Positions 48,337 through 57,266 are shown, counted from the first letter of the stretch. The stretch: DNA of 64,000 nt from Hymenobacter cheonanensis (GCF_030581075.1 NZ_JAUQSW010000009.1:124001-188000), one strand, 5' to 3'. Translations and numbers: made by a program. The notes: generated by a model from the letters alone, not told the origin.

Positions 48337-50724
48337 ATGAAAAAACTTCTTCGCACGAGAAGCTTAGTAGGTTTGGCGCTGGTTGGCTCGCCCGGCTTGG
48401 CCCTGGCCCAGGCACCGGGCTTGCTGGCCAACGTAACGGTACCCGTTGCAGCCCATAAGCCTACTGCCAGCCCGCCTACCAAGCCGGCTTCGGCGGCCGC
48501 TAAGCCCGCCACTACCGGCCCGGCCGCCAAGGCCGCTACCCCCGCTGCGGCTAAGCCTGCCCCCCGCCCTGCCGCGAAGCCCGGTGCCCTGGTTGCTGCC
48601 GCCAAGCCAGCCCCCGCCGCCCCGGCAAAGGCGGCCCCAGTTCTCGCGGTTAAGGCACCATTGGCGCCGGCCGCCAAGCTGCCCCTAGCCGCCAAGCCAG
48701 TACTTAAGGCGCCGGCAGCGCCCGCAAAAGCCGCCACAGTGCCGGCAGCTAAGCCAGTTGCCGCGGCCAAAGCGCCCGCAGCGCCTGCTAAGGAGCCCGT
48801 AGCACCTGCTGCTAAGTCAGCCCCGGCGCCCGCGCCGGCAGCCAGCGCAGCGGTGCCCGCCGCCCAGCCGGCGCCGGCTGCCGCACCCGCTCGCAAAGCG
48901 GCGCCGGCAGCCCGCCTGGCACCCGACGGGCCGGCCGTGCACTACGCCGTTACGTTTCCGAATGCCGTGCACCACGAGGCGCGCATCACGGCTACTTTTG
49001 CGGGGCTAGCGCCGGGCCAGAAGCTGGTGGTGCGTATGCCGCGCTCGTCGCCGGGCCGCTACGCACTGCACGACTTTGTGAAGAACGTGTACTACACCGT
49101 AGCCACCGACGGCGCGGGTAAGCTGCTGCCTATCAACCGCCCCGACCCGTACTCGTGGGAGGTGACGCCGGGCGCCGATGGCACCGTGCAGTTCAACTAC
49201 ACCCTATATGGCGACCGCAGCGACGGCACCTTCGTAGGCATCGACCAGCAGCACGCGCACCTGAATATGCCGGCCACCTTCTGCTACGCGCAAGGAATGG
49301 AAAACCGGCCGGCCGAGGTGAAGTTTGAGTTGCCGACCAACTGGAAAGTGGCCACCCAGCTCAAGCCCAGCGGCGCCGACAAAACGACTTTCACGGCGCC
49401 CAACCTGCAGTACTTCATGGATAGCCCCACGGTGCTGGGCGCCACGCAGTTTCTGCACACCTGGCAGGATGGCGGCCGCACATTCGAGATGGCGACCTAC
49501 TACACCGGCCCGAGCAGCGAGGTTGATGCCTTCGTGAAAAAGACCCAGAAAGTGGTGCGCGAAGCGGCCGGCGTGTACGGCGGCGAGTATCCGCAGTTCG
49601 ACTTTGGCCGCTATACCTTCCTGGCCGACTACCTGCCCCAGGCCACCGGCGACGGCATGGAGCACCGCAACTCCACCTCGCTCACCTCGTCGCACCCCCT
49701 GCGCGAGGAAGGCGCGCTGCGCAACCTGAGCACGGTATCGCACGAGTTTTTCCACTCCTATAATACCGAGCGCATTCGCTCGCAGGGCCTGGAACCCTTT
49801 GATTTTCAACGCGTAAACATGAGCGATGCCCTCTGGTTCGGCGAGGGCTTTACGCAGTACTACGGCGAGCTGGTGCTGCGCCGGGCGGGCTTCTACGACG
49901 ACGAGCAGTTCTTCGAGAAAGTAAGCTCCTGGGTGAATGCCCGCCTCAACGCGCCGGGTGCCCGCTATGCTTCGCCACTGGAAATGAGCCGCCAGGCTGC
50001 CTTCACCGACGCCGCCGTGTCGCTGGACCCCACCAACCGCAACAACACCTACCTCTCCTATTACATCCAGGGTGCGGGCCTGGCGCTGTGCCTCGATTTG
50101 CAGCTGCGCCAGCGCTACCACACCTCGCTCGATAAATACATGCAGGCCATGTGGCAGGAATTTGGCAAGCCCCAGACGGCCGCGCTAGCCCCCGCCAAGG
50201 CCTATACCGTAGCCGACTTGCAGCGCGTGCTGGGCACCGTGGCCAAGGATACGGCCTTTGCGGGCTCGTTTTTCCGCCGCTACATCTACGGGCACGAGGC
50301 CCCGCGCTTTGGCGAGAACCTGGCCACGATGGGCCTGGCCGTGGTGCCGGTGAAGGCGCTGGCCGCCGCCCTGCCCCGCCAGGTCGAGTTTGACGAGGAA
50401 GGCCGCTGCATCCTGAACCGCAACACCACCATCGGCTCGGGCCTCTACAAGGCCGGCATCGACCGGGGCGACCAGATTGTGACCCTCGACGGCGAGAAAA
50501 TCGACAACATGGCCACCCTCGAAGGCATCATGCGCCGCCACACCCCCGCCGACCTCGTGCCCGTGAAGGTGCGCAGCCGCGCCGGCGTGGAGCGCAACGT
50601 GCAGGTGGTGCTGACCGAAGACACCAACGTGCAGGTGCAGGCCATGGAAAGCGTGGAAAAAATGACCGCCACCGCCGCCCAGAAAGAGCAGCGCGCCGCC
50701 TGGCTGGCCAGCGCCGCCAAGTAA
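48337..50724 (+). CDS. M61-family glycyl-aminopeptidase-like protease with PDZ domain
   Basis: 795 residues. Signal peptide to about residue 25, then an unusual 155-residue Ala/Lys/Pro tract (about 40-197). The M61 N-terminal beta domain follows (VHYAVTFPNAVHHEARITATFAGL), then the zinc site HEFFH at residues 469-473 with the downstream glutamate helix ALWFGEGFTQYYGELV. A C-terminal PDZ domain occupies about 700-765 (GSGLYKAGIDRGDQIVTLDGEKIDNM). Periplasmic or surface exported. The A/K/P tract resembles wall-spanning linkers and may reach through peptidoglycan. A clear terminator follows. Confidence 0.92.
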   Translation: MKKLLRTRSLVGLALVGSPGLALAQAPGLLANVTVPVAAHKPTASPPTKPASAAAKPATTGPAAKAATPAAAKPAPRPAAKPGALVAAAKPAPAAPAKAAPVLAVKAPLAPAAKLPLAAKPVLKAPAAPAKAATVPAAKPVAAAKAPAAPAKEPVAPAAKSAPAPAPAASAAVPAAQPAPAAAPARKAAPAARLAPDGPAVHYAVTFPNAVHHEARITATFAGLAPGQKLVVRMPRSSPGRYALHDFVKNVYYTVATDGAGKLLPINRPDPYSWEVTPGADGTVQFNYTLYGDRSDGTFVGIDQQHAHLNMPATFCYAQGMENRPAEVKFELPTNWKVATQLKPSGADKTTFTAPNLQYFMDSPTVLGATQFLHTWQDGGRTFEMATYYTGPSSEVDAFVKKTQKVVREAAGVYGGEYPQFDFGRYTFLADYLPQATGDGMEHRNSTSLTSSHPLREEGALRNLSTVSHEFFHSYNTERIRSQGLEPFDFQRVNMSDALWFGEGFTQYYGELVLRRAGFYDDEQFFEKVSSWVNARLNAPGARYASPLEMSRQAAFTDAAVSLDPTNRNNTYLSYYIQGAGLALCLDLQLRQRYHTSLDKYMQAMWQEFGKPQTAALAPAKAYTVADLQRVLGTVAKDTAFAGSFFRRYIYGHEAPRFGENLATMGLAVVPVKALAAALPRQVEFDEEGRCILNRNTTIGSGLYKAGIDRGDQIVTLDGEKIDNMATLEGIMRRHTPADLVPVKVRSRAGVERNVQVVLTEDTNVQVQAMESVEKMTATAAQKEQRAAWLASAAK

Positions 50725-50750
50725 GCGCTAGCCTCCCTCCGCCTGGTTTG

Positions 50751-50790
50751 GTAGCCGGACTGCTGTTGCAGCGTCCGGCTACTTTTTTTT
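50751..50790 (+). terminator. Intrinsic terminator after the M61 peptidase
   Basis: GTAGCCGGAC (50751-50760) pairs with 50773-50782; the inner GCTG/CAGC extends the stem, and eight Ts follow. Confidence 0.92.
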
Positions 50791-50827
50791 AGGCCGGCGG
50801 GGCCTTTCGTTAGCTGCGCCAGGGCCT

Positions 50828-50835
50828 TACCTTTG
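50828..50835 (+). promoter_or_regulatory. Putative promoter of the coiled-coil/ABC cluster
   Basis: TACCTTTG matches TAnnTTTG exactly, 38 bases after the terminator T-run and 114 bases before the first gene of the cluster (50949). Confidence 0.5.
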
Positions 50836-50948
50836 GCACGGTGCCACCCTTGCGGATAATACCGTTTGGCAATCTAAAGGGGTAGTAGCCAGGCTATTTC
50901 TTTGCCGTACCTTCCGGCCGCTTTCTCGCAATTCCTCAGCTTTATTCT

Positions 50949-51623
50949 ATGGAAATCTTTGATAACCTGGCCAAAGCGGCCAAAGACTTTTTTGTGGAGC
51001 CCGAGGACGGTGCCAAGCCCGCTGCTGGCGCGGCCCAACCTACGCCCTTTACTCCTGCCCCGGGCGCCGCGTTTGCCGGCCCGGCCGTGGTGCAGGCCGA
51101 GCAGCGCCACATCGACCACATTGCCGGGCTGCTGGCCGGCGATGGCAAGGATTTTCCGGCCTACCTGAAGATGGTGAAAAGCCTGGCCGCCGCTGGCCTG
51201 AGCGGCACGCTGCTTTACCAAACGGCCTTCAATGCGTTTTCGGCCGTGAACGGCGCTACCGTGCCGGGCCTGCTAGCCTCGGCCAACCAGTTTGAGGATG
51301 CCCTGACGGCCGACCGTGACAAGGTGCTGGCCCGCCACCGCGAAAAGATGGGCGAAGTGGCCGGTAGCGGCGCCCCCAGCGCCGTGGTGCAGCTCGCCGA
51401 CCAGGAGCGCAAGCTCGCCGCCGCCCTCGCCGACCTCAGCCAGCAGCTGCAAGCCAAGCAGCAGCAGCTGGCCGAAACCCAGCAGAAGCTCGCCGAGGAG
51501 CGCCAGAAAACGCAGTCGGCCCTGGCCAGCTACCAGCTGGCCCAGGCCGCCGCCCTCACCGAGCTGCAAGCCCACCACCGCGCCGCCGAGTCGTTTTTGC
51601 TGCCCGGCACCGCCGCCAAATAG
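50949..51623 (+). CDS. Soluble coiled-coil protein of the SBP-OmpA/ABC cluster
   Basis: 224 residues, no signal peptide. N-terminal amphipathic helix (MEIFDNLAKAAKDFFVE), a Pro/Ala linker (about 22-45), a helical central domain (ERHIDHIAGLLAGDGKDFPAYLKMVKSLAAAG region), and a C-terminal coiled coil (about 150-210, rich in Gln/Lys/Ala). No named family is recognised. Only 23 bases separate it from the next gene, so the two are co-transcribed. Confidence 0.8.
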   Translation: MEIFDNLAKAAKDFFVEPEDGAKPAAGAAQPTPFTPAPGAAFAGPAVVQAEQRHIDHIAGLLAGDGKDFPAYLKMVKSLAAAGLSGTLLYQTAFNAFSAVNGATVPGLLASANQFEDALTADRDKVLARHREKMGEVAGSGAPSAVVQLADQERKLAAALADLSQQLQAKQQQLAETQQKLAEERQKTQSALASYQLAQAAALTELQAHHRAAESFLLPGTAAK

Positions 51624-51646
51624 CTTCCGCTTTTCCGCTTTCGTCT

Positions 51647-52645
51647 ATGGATTCACCTTTACTAGGCCCGCCGCCCAGCCGCGACGGCAACCTGCCCGCC
51701 TGGCAAAAACCGGAAAAAGTAGCCGCCTGGGTTTTTGTGGCGGCCCTGGCCGGCGCCGGGGTGTACTACTGGGGCCAGATACTACCCTACCTCGTTGACA
51801 TTGTGTTCAATAGCGTGAAGCTGGCCATCGGGCTGGGGGCGCTATTCGTGCTGTTTTTGCTGGCTACCAACAAGCGGATTCAGGCGGGGCTCTGGTACCT
51901 GGGGCAGCGCACGTTCCGGATGCTGGCGGGCATTTTCGTGAATACCGACCCCATCGGCATCATGGAAGACTACATCTCGAACACCGAGAAAGAAGCCCGC
52001 AACATGGAGGCCGAAGTGGGCCACATCGAGGGCGCCCACCAACTGGTGAAGCGCAAGCTCGAAGCCAACCGCCAGCAGATGCAGGAGTACCTGGCCCTGG
52101 CCGACGCCGCCCAGCGCCAGGGCGAGCGCGACAGCGCCGAGAGCTACGCCAGCCGCGCCGCCCAGCTCGAAGACTACAGCAAGCGCCTGCAACCCATGGC
52201 CACCACTACGGCCAACGTGAGCCTAGTGATGCGCCAGATTCTGAAAGCCGCCCTGCGCCAGATTGACAGCAGCAAGTTCAAGGTCAACTTGTTGAAGGAT
52301 GAGTACGAGCTGGTGAAGCGCACCAGCTCGGGCATGCGCGCCGCCATGAACATCCTGCGCGGCGACCCCGACAAGAAGTACTTCTTCGACCTGGCCACCG
52401 ACCGCGTAGCCCAGGACATGGCCCAGCAGCTCGGCCAGATAAAGCAGGCCATGCGCTACTCGCAGGAGTTTGTGAAGGAGATGGACATCCAGAACGGCGT
52501 GATGAGCGAGAAGGGCCAGCGCCTGCTCGACCGCTACCAGAAGGGCGATTTCAACGCCATCATGCAGGACCAGCCCCCCGTGCGCCTTACCACCGCCCAA
52601 ACGGCCAAAGCCACCGACGACGCCTACGGCAAGCTGCTCGATTGA
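51647..52645 (+). CDS. Membrane-anchored PspA-like coiled-coil protein
   Basis: 332 residues. Two hydrophobic segments near the N-terminus (VAAWVFVAALAGAGVYYW, about 26-43, and SVKLAIGLGALFVLFLLAT, about 56-74) are followed by long helices (DPIGIMEDYISNTEKEARNMEAEVGHIEGAHQLVKRKL, about 102-140, and onward to 300). The helical part recalls PspA/IM30 membrane-stress proteins in layout, but this is a resemblance seen by eye. Together with the preceding gene it may scaffold the downstream ABC system. A long inverted repeat separates it from the SBP-OmpA gene. Confidence 0.75.
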   Translation: MDSPLLGPPPSRDGNLPAWQKPEKVAAWVFVAALAGAGVYYWGQILPYLVDIVFNSVKLAIGLGALFVLFLLATNKRIQAGLWYLGQRTFRMLAGIFVNTDPIGIMEDYISNTEKEARNMEAEVGHIEGAHQLVKRKLEANRQQMQEYLALADAAQRQGERDSAESYASRAAQLEDYSKRLQPMATTTANVSLVMRQILKAALRQIDSSKFKVNLLKDEYELVKRTSSGMRAAMNILRGDPDKKYFFDLATDRVAQDMAQQLGQIKQAMRYSQEFVKEMDIQNGVMSEKGQRLLDRYQKGDFNAIMQDQPPVRLTTAQTAKATDDAYGKLLD

Positions 52646-52681
52646 GGGCTAGCGGTTTAAGTTAATTAAAAACTGAAAATC

Positions 52682-52776
52682 GCCTGTCATTGCGAGGAGG
52701 AACGACGAAGCAATCACACCTGAACAGCTCTCGTCCTGATGCGATTGCTTCGTCGTTCCTCCTCGCAATGACAGGC
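52682..52776. repeat. Perfect 34-base inverted repeat (GTCAT...AAGCAATC family)
   Basis: Arms 52682-52715 and 52743-52776 are perfectly complementary over 34 bases, with a 27-base spacer. The sequence theme (GTCATTGCGAGGAGGAACG, then ACGAAGCAATC) relates to the elements at 3.8, 54.7 and 60.6 kb. It lies between the PspA-like and SBP-OmpA genes. Confidence 0.92.
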
Positions 52777-52892
52777 AGTTGAATCATTCGGCTTCTGAAG
52801 AACCAGTGGACCAGCAACACCCTAGCCTCTCAGCAGTAGGCCGTTAGTCTAGCCATTTCCTAGCACCATTTCACTTCCTCACCTTTTTCTGA

Positions 52893-54671
52893 ATGACCAC
52901 CCGCGGTAAGATTGTTATTGCCCTTCTGGTAGTAATTGGCTTGTATTTTGGCATCACCAAACTACTGTCCAGCAACCTGTTATTTAAAAAAGCCGAAACG
53001 CAGTCGGTGGTGCTCAACTCGATTGAGCTACCGGCCTCGACCGGCGCCGACGGCGTAACCAACGTGGTGCCGCTCGCCGCGCTGCCCACCGCCACCCCCG
53101 CCGATAAGGGCACGCCCGTGACCTGGGAGGTAATGGCCTGGAACAGCCAGATTGCCGGCATGCTGGCCAACGGTGGCCCCCGCTCGACCCAGGGTTCGGC
53201 CATGGCCGCCAACGGCCTCAACCTGCAGATAGTGCGGCAGGACGACGTGTCGAAGATGCAGGCCGACCTGGTGAAGAACGCCCTCGACCTGCAAAGCAAC
53301 CCTAGCGCGCCGGGCCTGGTGGTGAGCATCATGGGCGATGGCCTGCCGGGCTTTTCGGCCGTGCAAACCGAGCTGAAAAAGGCGGGCACGCAGCTCCAGA
53401 TTATTCCGTACTCGGTGGGCAAAAGCTTTGGCGAAGACAAGCTGATGGGCCCCAAGGAGTGGATTGATAACCCCAAGGCGGCGCTGGGCAAAACCATTGC
53501 CTGCTACCTGCGCGACGGCGACCAGAATATCGCCTTGAAATGGTGTGCCGATAACGGCCTGAAAGTGAACCCCGACGAAACGACCTACGACCCGCAGGCC
53601 GTGAACTTTATGTCGAGCAGCGACTTTCTGGTGGCCGCCGAGAAGTACATCACCGGCAAGCCCGAGAGCCGCAGCAAGGTGGTAGATGGCAAGAACACCG
53701 GCGTGAAAGTGGATGTGGTGGCCGACGCCGTAGCCACCTGGACGCCCGGCGACGTGAACATCGCCAAGCAGAAAGGTGGCCTCGTGAGCATCGTTTCGAC
53801 CAAGGAATACTCGAACCAGATGCCCAACATTATGGTGACGACCAAGCGCTGGTACGATGCCCACCAGAAGGAAGTGGCCGGCATGATGACGGCCTTTGCC
53901 CTAGCCGGCGACCAGGTAAAGAGCCACCCCGAAGCCCTGACCCGCGGCGCCGACATCTCGGCCGACGTGTATGGCGACAAGGATAAGAACGGTGGCTACT
54001 GGCTGAAATACTACAAAGGCACCGAGGAGGCCGACCGCGATGGCAACGTAGTGAGCCTGGGCGGCAGCAAGGCTTTCAATTTCAGTGACAACCTGGCGCT
54101 GTTTGGCCTCAACGAGGGCGGCACTAACATCTACGCCTCGGTGTACAAGGCCTTTGGCGACGTGCAGAGCAAGCTTTACCCCAAGGAGTTGCCCAGCTAC
54201 GTACCCCTCAATGACATGCTCGACCTGAGCCTGCTCCGCACCATGCAGGCCCAATACAAGGGCAAGAACATTGCCCCGGCCGACAAGCCCAAGTTTGTAG
54301 CCGGCGACGAGATTCGGCGCAACGTGAGCCAGCGCGCCTGGAATATTGAGTTTAACAGTGGCCAAAGCACCTTCACCCCGGCCGCGCAGAAAGAGCTGAA
54401 CCAGCTTTTCGATGACCTAGTAGTGGCCGGCAGCCTGAAAGTGGCCGTGCACGGCCATACCGACAACACCGGCGACCCCCAGAAAAACCAGCAGCTGAGC
54501 GAAGACCGCGCCATGGCCGTGCGCCACTGGCTGGAGGCCAAAAGCGCCAGCTCCTTCCCGCAGGGCCGCATCCAGGTATTTGCCCACGGCGCCACCGAGC
54601 CGGTGGCCAGCAATAACACGCCCGCCGGCAAAGCCCAAAACCGCCGCGTAGAGATTGTGCTGGGCAACTAA
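52893..54671 (+). CDS. Membrane-anchored substrate-binding protein fused to an OmpA peptidoglycan-binding domain
   Basis: 592 residues. One N-terminal transmembrane helix (IVIALLVVIGLYFGITKLL, about 7-25) with no cleavage site, a periplasmic-binding-protein-like region (about 75-470: VTWEVMAWNSQIAGMLANGG, SIMGDGLPGFSAVQTELKKAG, GMMTAFALAGDQVKSHPEAL). The C-terminal OmpA domain (about 483-592) has HGHTDNTGDPQKNQQLSEDRA and NRRVEIVL, whose Asp and Arg bind diaminopimelate. It would tether an ABC substrate receptor to both the inner membrane and peptidoglycan. An ABC permease and ATPase follow. The ligand is unknown; NMT1/TauA-like and phosphate-type binding proteins are the nearest themes. Confidence 0.87.
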   Translation: MTTRGKIVIALLVVIGLYFGITKLLSSNLLFKKAETQSVVLNSIELPASTGADGVTNVVPLAALPTATPADKGTPVTWEVMAWNSQIAGMLANGGPRSTQGSAMAANGLNLQIVRQDDVSKMQADLVKNALDLQSNPSAPGLVVSIMGDGLPGFSAVQTELKKAGTQLQIIPYSVGKSFGEDKLMGPKEWIDNPKAALGKTIACYLRDGDQNIALKWCADNGLKVNPDETTYDPQAVNFMSSSDFLVAAEKYITGKPESRSKVVDGKNTGVKVDVVADAVATWTPGDVNIAKQKGGLVSIVSTKEYSNQMPNIMVTTKRWYDAHQKEVAGMMTAFALAGDQVKSHPEALTRGADISADVYGDKDKNGGYWLKYYKGTEEADRDGNVVSLGGSKAFNFSDNLALFGLNEGGTNIYASVYKAFGDVQSKLYPKELPSYVPLNDMLDLSLLRTMQAQYKGKNIAPADKPKFVAGDEIRRNVSQRAWNIEFNSGQSTFTPAAQKELNQLFDDLVVAGSLKVAVHGHTDNTGDPQKNQQLSEDRAMAVRHWLEAKSASSFPQGRIQVFAHGATEPVASNNTPAGKAQNRRVEIVLGN

Positions 54672-54708
54672 TCCTGTGCGCCTGCGCGCTTCATGCGCTT
54701 ACCTAAAA

Positions 54709-54806
54709 AACGTCATGCTGAGCTTGCCGAAGCATCTTGCCCGCGCCGCTAGGGTCACTAACCTGACGATGCGAGCAGGATGCTTCGGCAAGCTCAGCAT
54801 GACGTT
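54709..54806. repeat. Perfect 28-base inverted repeat (GTCATGC...GAAGCATC family)
   Basis: Arms 54709-54736 and 54779-54806 are perfectly complementary over 28 bases, and pairing continues a few bases further with one wobble. The theme AACGTCATGCTGAGC, then CGAAGCATC, is shared with the elements at 3.8 and 60.6 kb. It sits between the SBP-OmpA gene and the ABC permease, splitting an otherwise continuous operon. Confidence 0.92.
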
Positions 54807-54830
54807 CTGTTTTTAATCAACCCACGCTCT

Positions 54831-55610
54831 ATGCTCAAAACGCTGTTTACCCCCAACGCCCAGCCCCGGCGGTCGGTATTTCTGTCGATGGTGGCCGCGC
54901 AGGTAGCCGCCTTGCTGCTACTGTGGCTGGTGTACCCGCTGCAAGTATTCCCGACCTTAGGCGAGGTGCTGGCCTCGTTCAAAGACCTGGTGCAAACGCA
55001 GGGGCTGGTGCAGGAGCTGTGGGCCAGCCTCACTACGGCGCTGGCGGCGCTGGGCATTGCCACGGTGTTGGCGCTGTTGATTGCCTACCTCACGGCGCTG
55101 CCGTTTTTTCGGCCGCTAGCCTTTGCGGCCAGCAAAATGCGCTACCTGACGCTCACCGGGCTCACGTTTTTTATGGCGCTACTGCTCAGCTCGGGGCACC
55201 AGGTAAAGCTCTCGGTGCTCATTTTTGGGGCCACGGTGTATTTGGTTACGGGCATGACGAGCGTTATCCTCAGCACCACGCAGGAGGAGCTGGACCACGC
55301 CCGCACGCTGGGCATGAGCGAGTGGCGCAGCTTTCTGGAGGTGGTGGTGCTGGGCAAGCTGCCCGATATGCTCGAAGTAGTGCGCCAGAACTTCGCCATT
55401 ATCTGGACGATGATAACGCTGGTCGAGACGCTTTATCAATCGGAAGGCGGCATCGGGCTGCTGCTTTACAAGCAAAACCGCTACCTGCACCTGGCAGGCG
55501 TGGTGGCTATTCAGCTGGTTATTCTGGCCACCGGCACGCTGCAAGACTACATGTTTGAGTGGCTGCGCCGCACGTTCTTCCCCTACGCCACCCTCACCGC
55601 CGCCAAGTAA
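54831..55610 (+). CDS. ABC transporter permease (nitrate/taurine type)
   Basis: 259 residues from ATG 54831; an upstream in-frame codon would read through the inverted repeat and is rejected. Six hydrophobic helices. The EAA loop that docks the ATPase is EELDHARTLGMSEWRSFLEVVVLGKLPDM, and the segment FAIIWTMITLVETLYQSEGGIG is typical of SsuC/TauC-type permeases. Its stop overlaps the ATPase start by one base (TAATG). Works with the SBP-OmpA protein upstream, by context. Confidence 0.92.
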   Translation: MLKTLFTPNAQPRRSVFLSMVAAQVAALLLLWLVYPLQVFPTLGEVLASFKDLVQTQGLVQELWASLTTALAALGIATVLALLIAYLTALPFFRPLAFAASKMRYLTLTGLTFFMALLLSSGHQVKLSVLIFGATVYLVTGMTSVILSTTQEELDHARTLGMSEWRSFLEVVVLGKLPDMLEVVRQNFAIIWTMITLVETLYQSEGGIGLLLYKQNRYLHLAGVVAIQLVILATGTLQDYMFEWLRRTFFPYATLTAAK

Positions 55611-56437
55611 TGACTGAGTTTACCTATCAAGAACCCTTGCTGACGCTCAGCAACGTGTCGCGGCAGTTTGAGGGCGAGCTGGTGCTGCGCGACATCAACT
55701 TACAGGTGCGCAACATAACCCGGCCGGGCATCCAGCAGGGGCAGGTGGTGGGCTTTTACGGGCGCTCGGGCCTGGGCAAGTCGGTGCTGTCGCGCATTTT
55801 GGCGGGGCTGCTGCCGCCCAGCACCGGCACCGTGGAAGTGGGCACACCCGCGCACCCCGTGCGCACCGGCGACGTAGGCTTTGTGCAGCAGCGCTACCCG
55901 CTTTTCAACCACCGCACGCTGCTCGATAACCTGCTGGTGGCCGCCGCCCGCAAGCATCCCGCCGCCGAAGCCCAGGCCCGCGCCGAAAGCTTTCTGGAGC
56001 GCTTCGGGCTAGCCGCGCACCGGCGCAAGTTTCCGGCCATGCTCTCGGGCGGGCAGCGCCAGCGGGCGGCCATTGCGCAGCAACTCCTTTGCTCCGAGCA
56101 CTTTATTATTCTCGATGAGCCGTTTTCGGGCCTCGATATCGCGATGATTGACGAGGTCAAGAAAATCATTGTGGAAGTTACCACGCTGCACGACCTGAAC
56201 ACGGTCATCATCGTGTCGCACGACCTGACCACGACCACCGCCATTTCCGATACGCTGTGGCTGCTGGCCCCCGAGCGCGATGCGGCCGGCCAATGCCTGC
56301 CGGGCGCCACCATCACCGAAAAGCATCAGTACAACCTGGCCCAAATGGGGCTGGCCTGGCAGCCCGGCATTGAGGGCCGCCCCAAATTTGCGGAGTTGGT
56401 GCAACACCTGAAGAATGAGATTCGGCAGAGCCTGTAG
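55610..56437 (+). CDS. ABC transporter ATP-binding protein (nitrate/taurine type)
   Basis: 275 residues from the overlapping ATG at 55610. Walker A GRSGLGKSV, signature LSGGQRQRAAIAQQL, Walker B FIILDEPFSGLD and H-loop VIIVSHDLTT are all present. The residue after the Walker A serine is Val where Thr is common. Energises the permease upstream. A perfect 21-base terminator separates it from the convergent Bax-inhibitor-1 gene. Confidence 0.94.
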   Translation: MTEFTYQEPLLTLSNVSRQFEGELVLRDINLQVRNITRPGIQQGQVVGFYGRSGLGKSVLSRILAGLLPPSTGTVEVGTPAHPVRTGDVGFVQQRYPLFNHRTLLDNLLVAAARKHPAAEAQARAESFLERFGLAAHRRKFPAMLSGGQRQRAAIAQQLLCSEHFIILDEPFSGLDIAMIDEVKKIIVEVTTLHDLNTVIIVSHDLTTTTAISDTLWLLAPERDAAGQCLPGATITEKHQYNLAQMGLAWQPGIEGRPKFAELVQHLKNEIRQSL

Positions 56438-56470
56438 CACGATGAGGACCGCATCTGGCAACCCATAAGC

Positions 56471-56513
56471 AGCAAAAAGCCCCGGCCGAAAATTTCGGCC
56501 GGGGCTTTTTGCT
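56471..56513. terminator. Bidirectional terminator
   Basis: Perfect 21-base arms (56471-56491 with 56493-56513), AGCAAAAAGCCCCGGCCG onward, with A- and T-runs on both sides. It lies between the convergent ATPase and Bax-inhibitor-1 genes. Confidence 0.92.
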
Positions 56514-56531
56514 TGTATCACTGTGGCCGGC

Positions 56532-57266
56532 CTAGCGGCGGCGGCCGAAGAAGCGCAGCAGGAACAGGAACAGGTTGACGAAGTCGAGGTACAGCGTAAG
56601 GGCGCCCAGGATAGAGGCTTTGTCGTGCATCTCCTCGCCGTCCGTCACGCCCAGGAAGGCTAGTTGCTTGAGCTTCTGGGTGTCGTAGGCGGCGAGGGCC
56701 GTGAAGAGGATAACGCCAACGAACGAGGTAAGTAGATTGAGGGTCGAGTTGCCCCAGAACATATTGACTACCATGGCGATAACCAGGCCAATCAGGGCCA
56801 TGCTCAGCATTTTACCCCAGCCCGACAGGTCGGACTTGGTGAAGTAGCCAAAGGCGCTCATCACCCCAAACATAATGGCCGTGGTGAAGAATGTGGAGGC
56901 AATAGAACTGGCCGTGTAGGCCAGAAATATTACGCTCAGCGTGAGGCCATTAAGCAGCGCATAGCCAATAAAAGCGGCCTGCGCCTGCCCCCGGCTCCAC
57001 TGAAAGATGCGAGCCGATAGAAAGCCCACCAGCACCAACTCGGCGATGATAAGGCCAATGAATACGAAGCGGGTACCGAAAACAACGTCGAGGATGGCGG
57101 GCGTGCCGGCGGCAAACAGGGCCACGCCGCCAGTGAGGGCCAGGCCGGCGGCCATCCAGCCGTAGACCTGCGCAAAGAACTGCGCCTGAATGCGTGCGGC
57201 ATCTTCGGCCGAGAGCTGGTGGGCGACGGACCGGTCGCGGTCCGGCAGAAACTGATTATCGCTCAT
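56532..57266 (-). CDS. Bax inhibitor-1/YccA family membrane protein
   Basis: 244 residues with seven hydrophobic helices and a polar N-terminus (about 30 residues). Family features include QVYGWMAAGLALTGGVALF, FLAYTASSIASTFFTTAIMFGVMSAFGY and the closing LGALTLYLDFVNLFLFLLRFFGRRR with the conserved Asp in the last helix. BI-1/YccA proteins are calcium-leak channels or FtsH modulators; the bacterial role is not settled. Confidence 0.94.
   Translation of the reverse strand: MSDNQFLPDRDRSVAHQLSAEDAARIQAQFFAQVYGWMAAGLALTGGVALFAAGTPAILDVVFGTRFVFIGLIIAELVLVGFLSARIFQWSRGQAQAAFIGYALLNGLTLSVIFLAYTASSIASTFFTTAIMFGVMSAFGYFTKSDLSGWGKMLSMALIGLVIAMVVNMFWGNSTLNLLTSFVGVILFTALAAYDTQKLKQLAFLGVTDGEEMHDKASILGALTLYLDFVNLFLFLLRFFGRRR

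Noticed and set aside
48460..48930. Ala/Lys/Pro tract as a nucleotide tandem repeat
   Set aside because: The protein is repetitive but the DNA units vary in length and codons; no fixed-period DNA repeat is evident.
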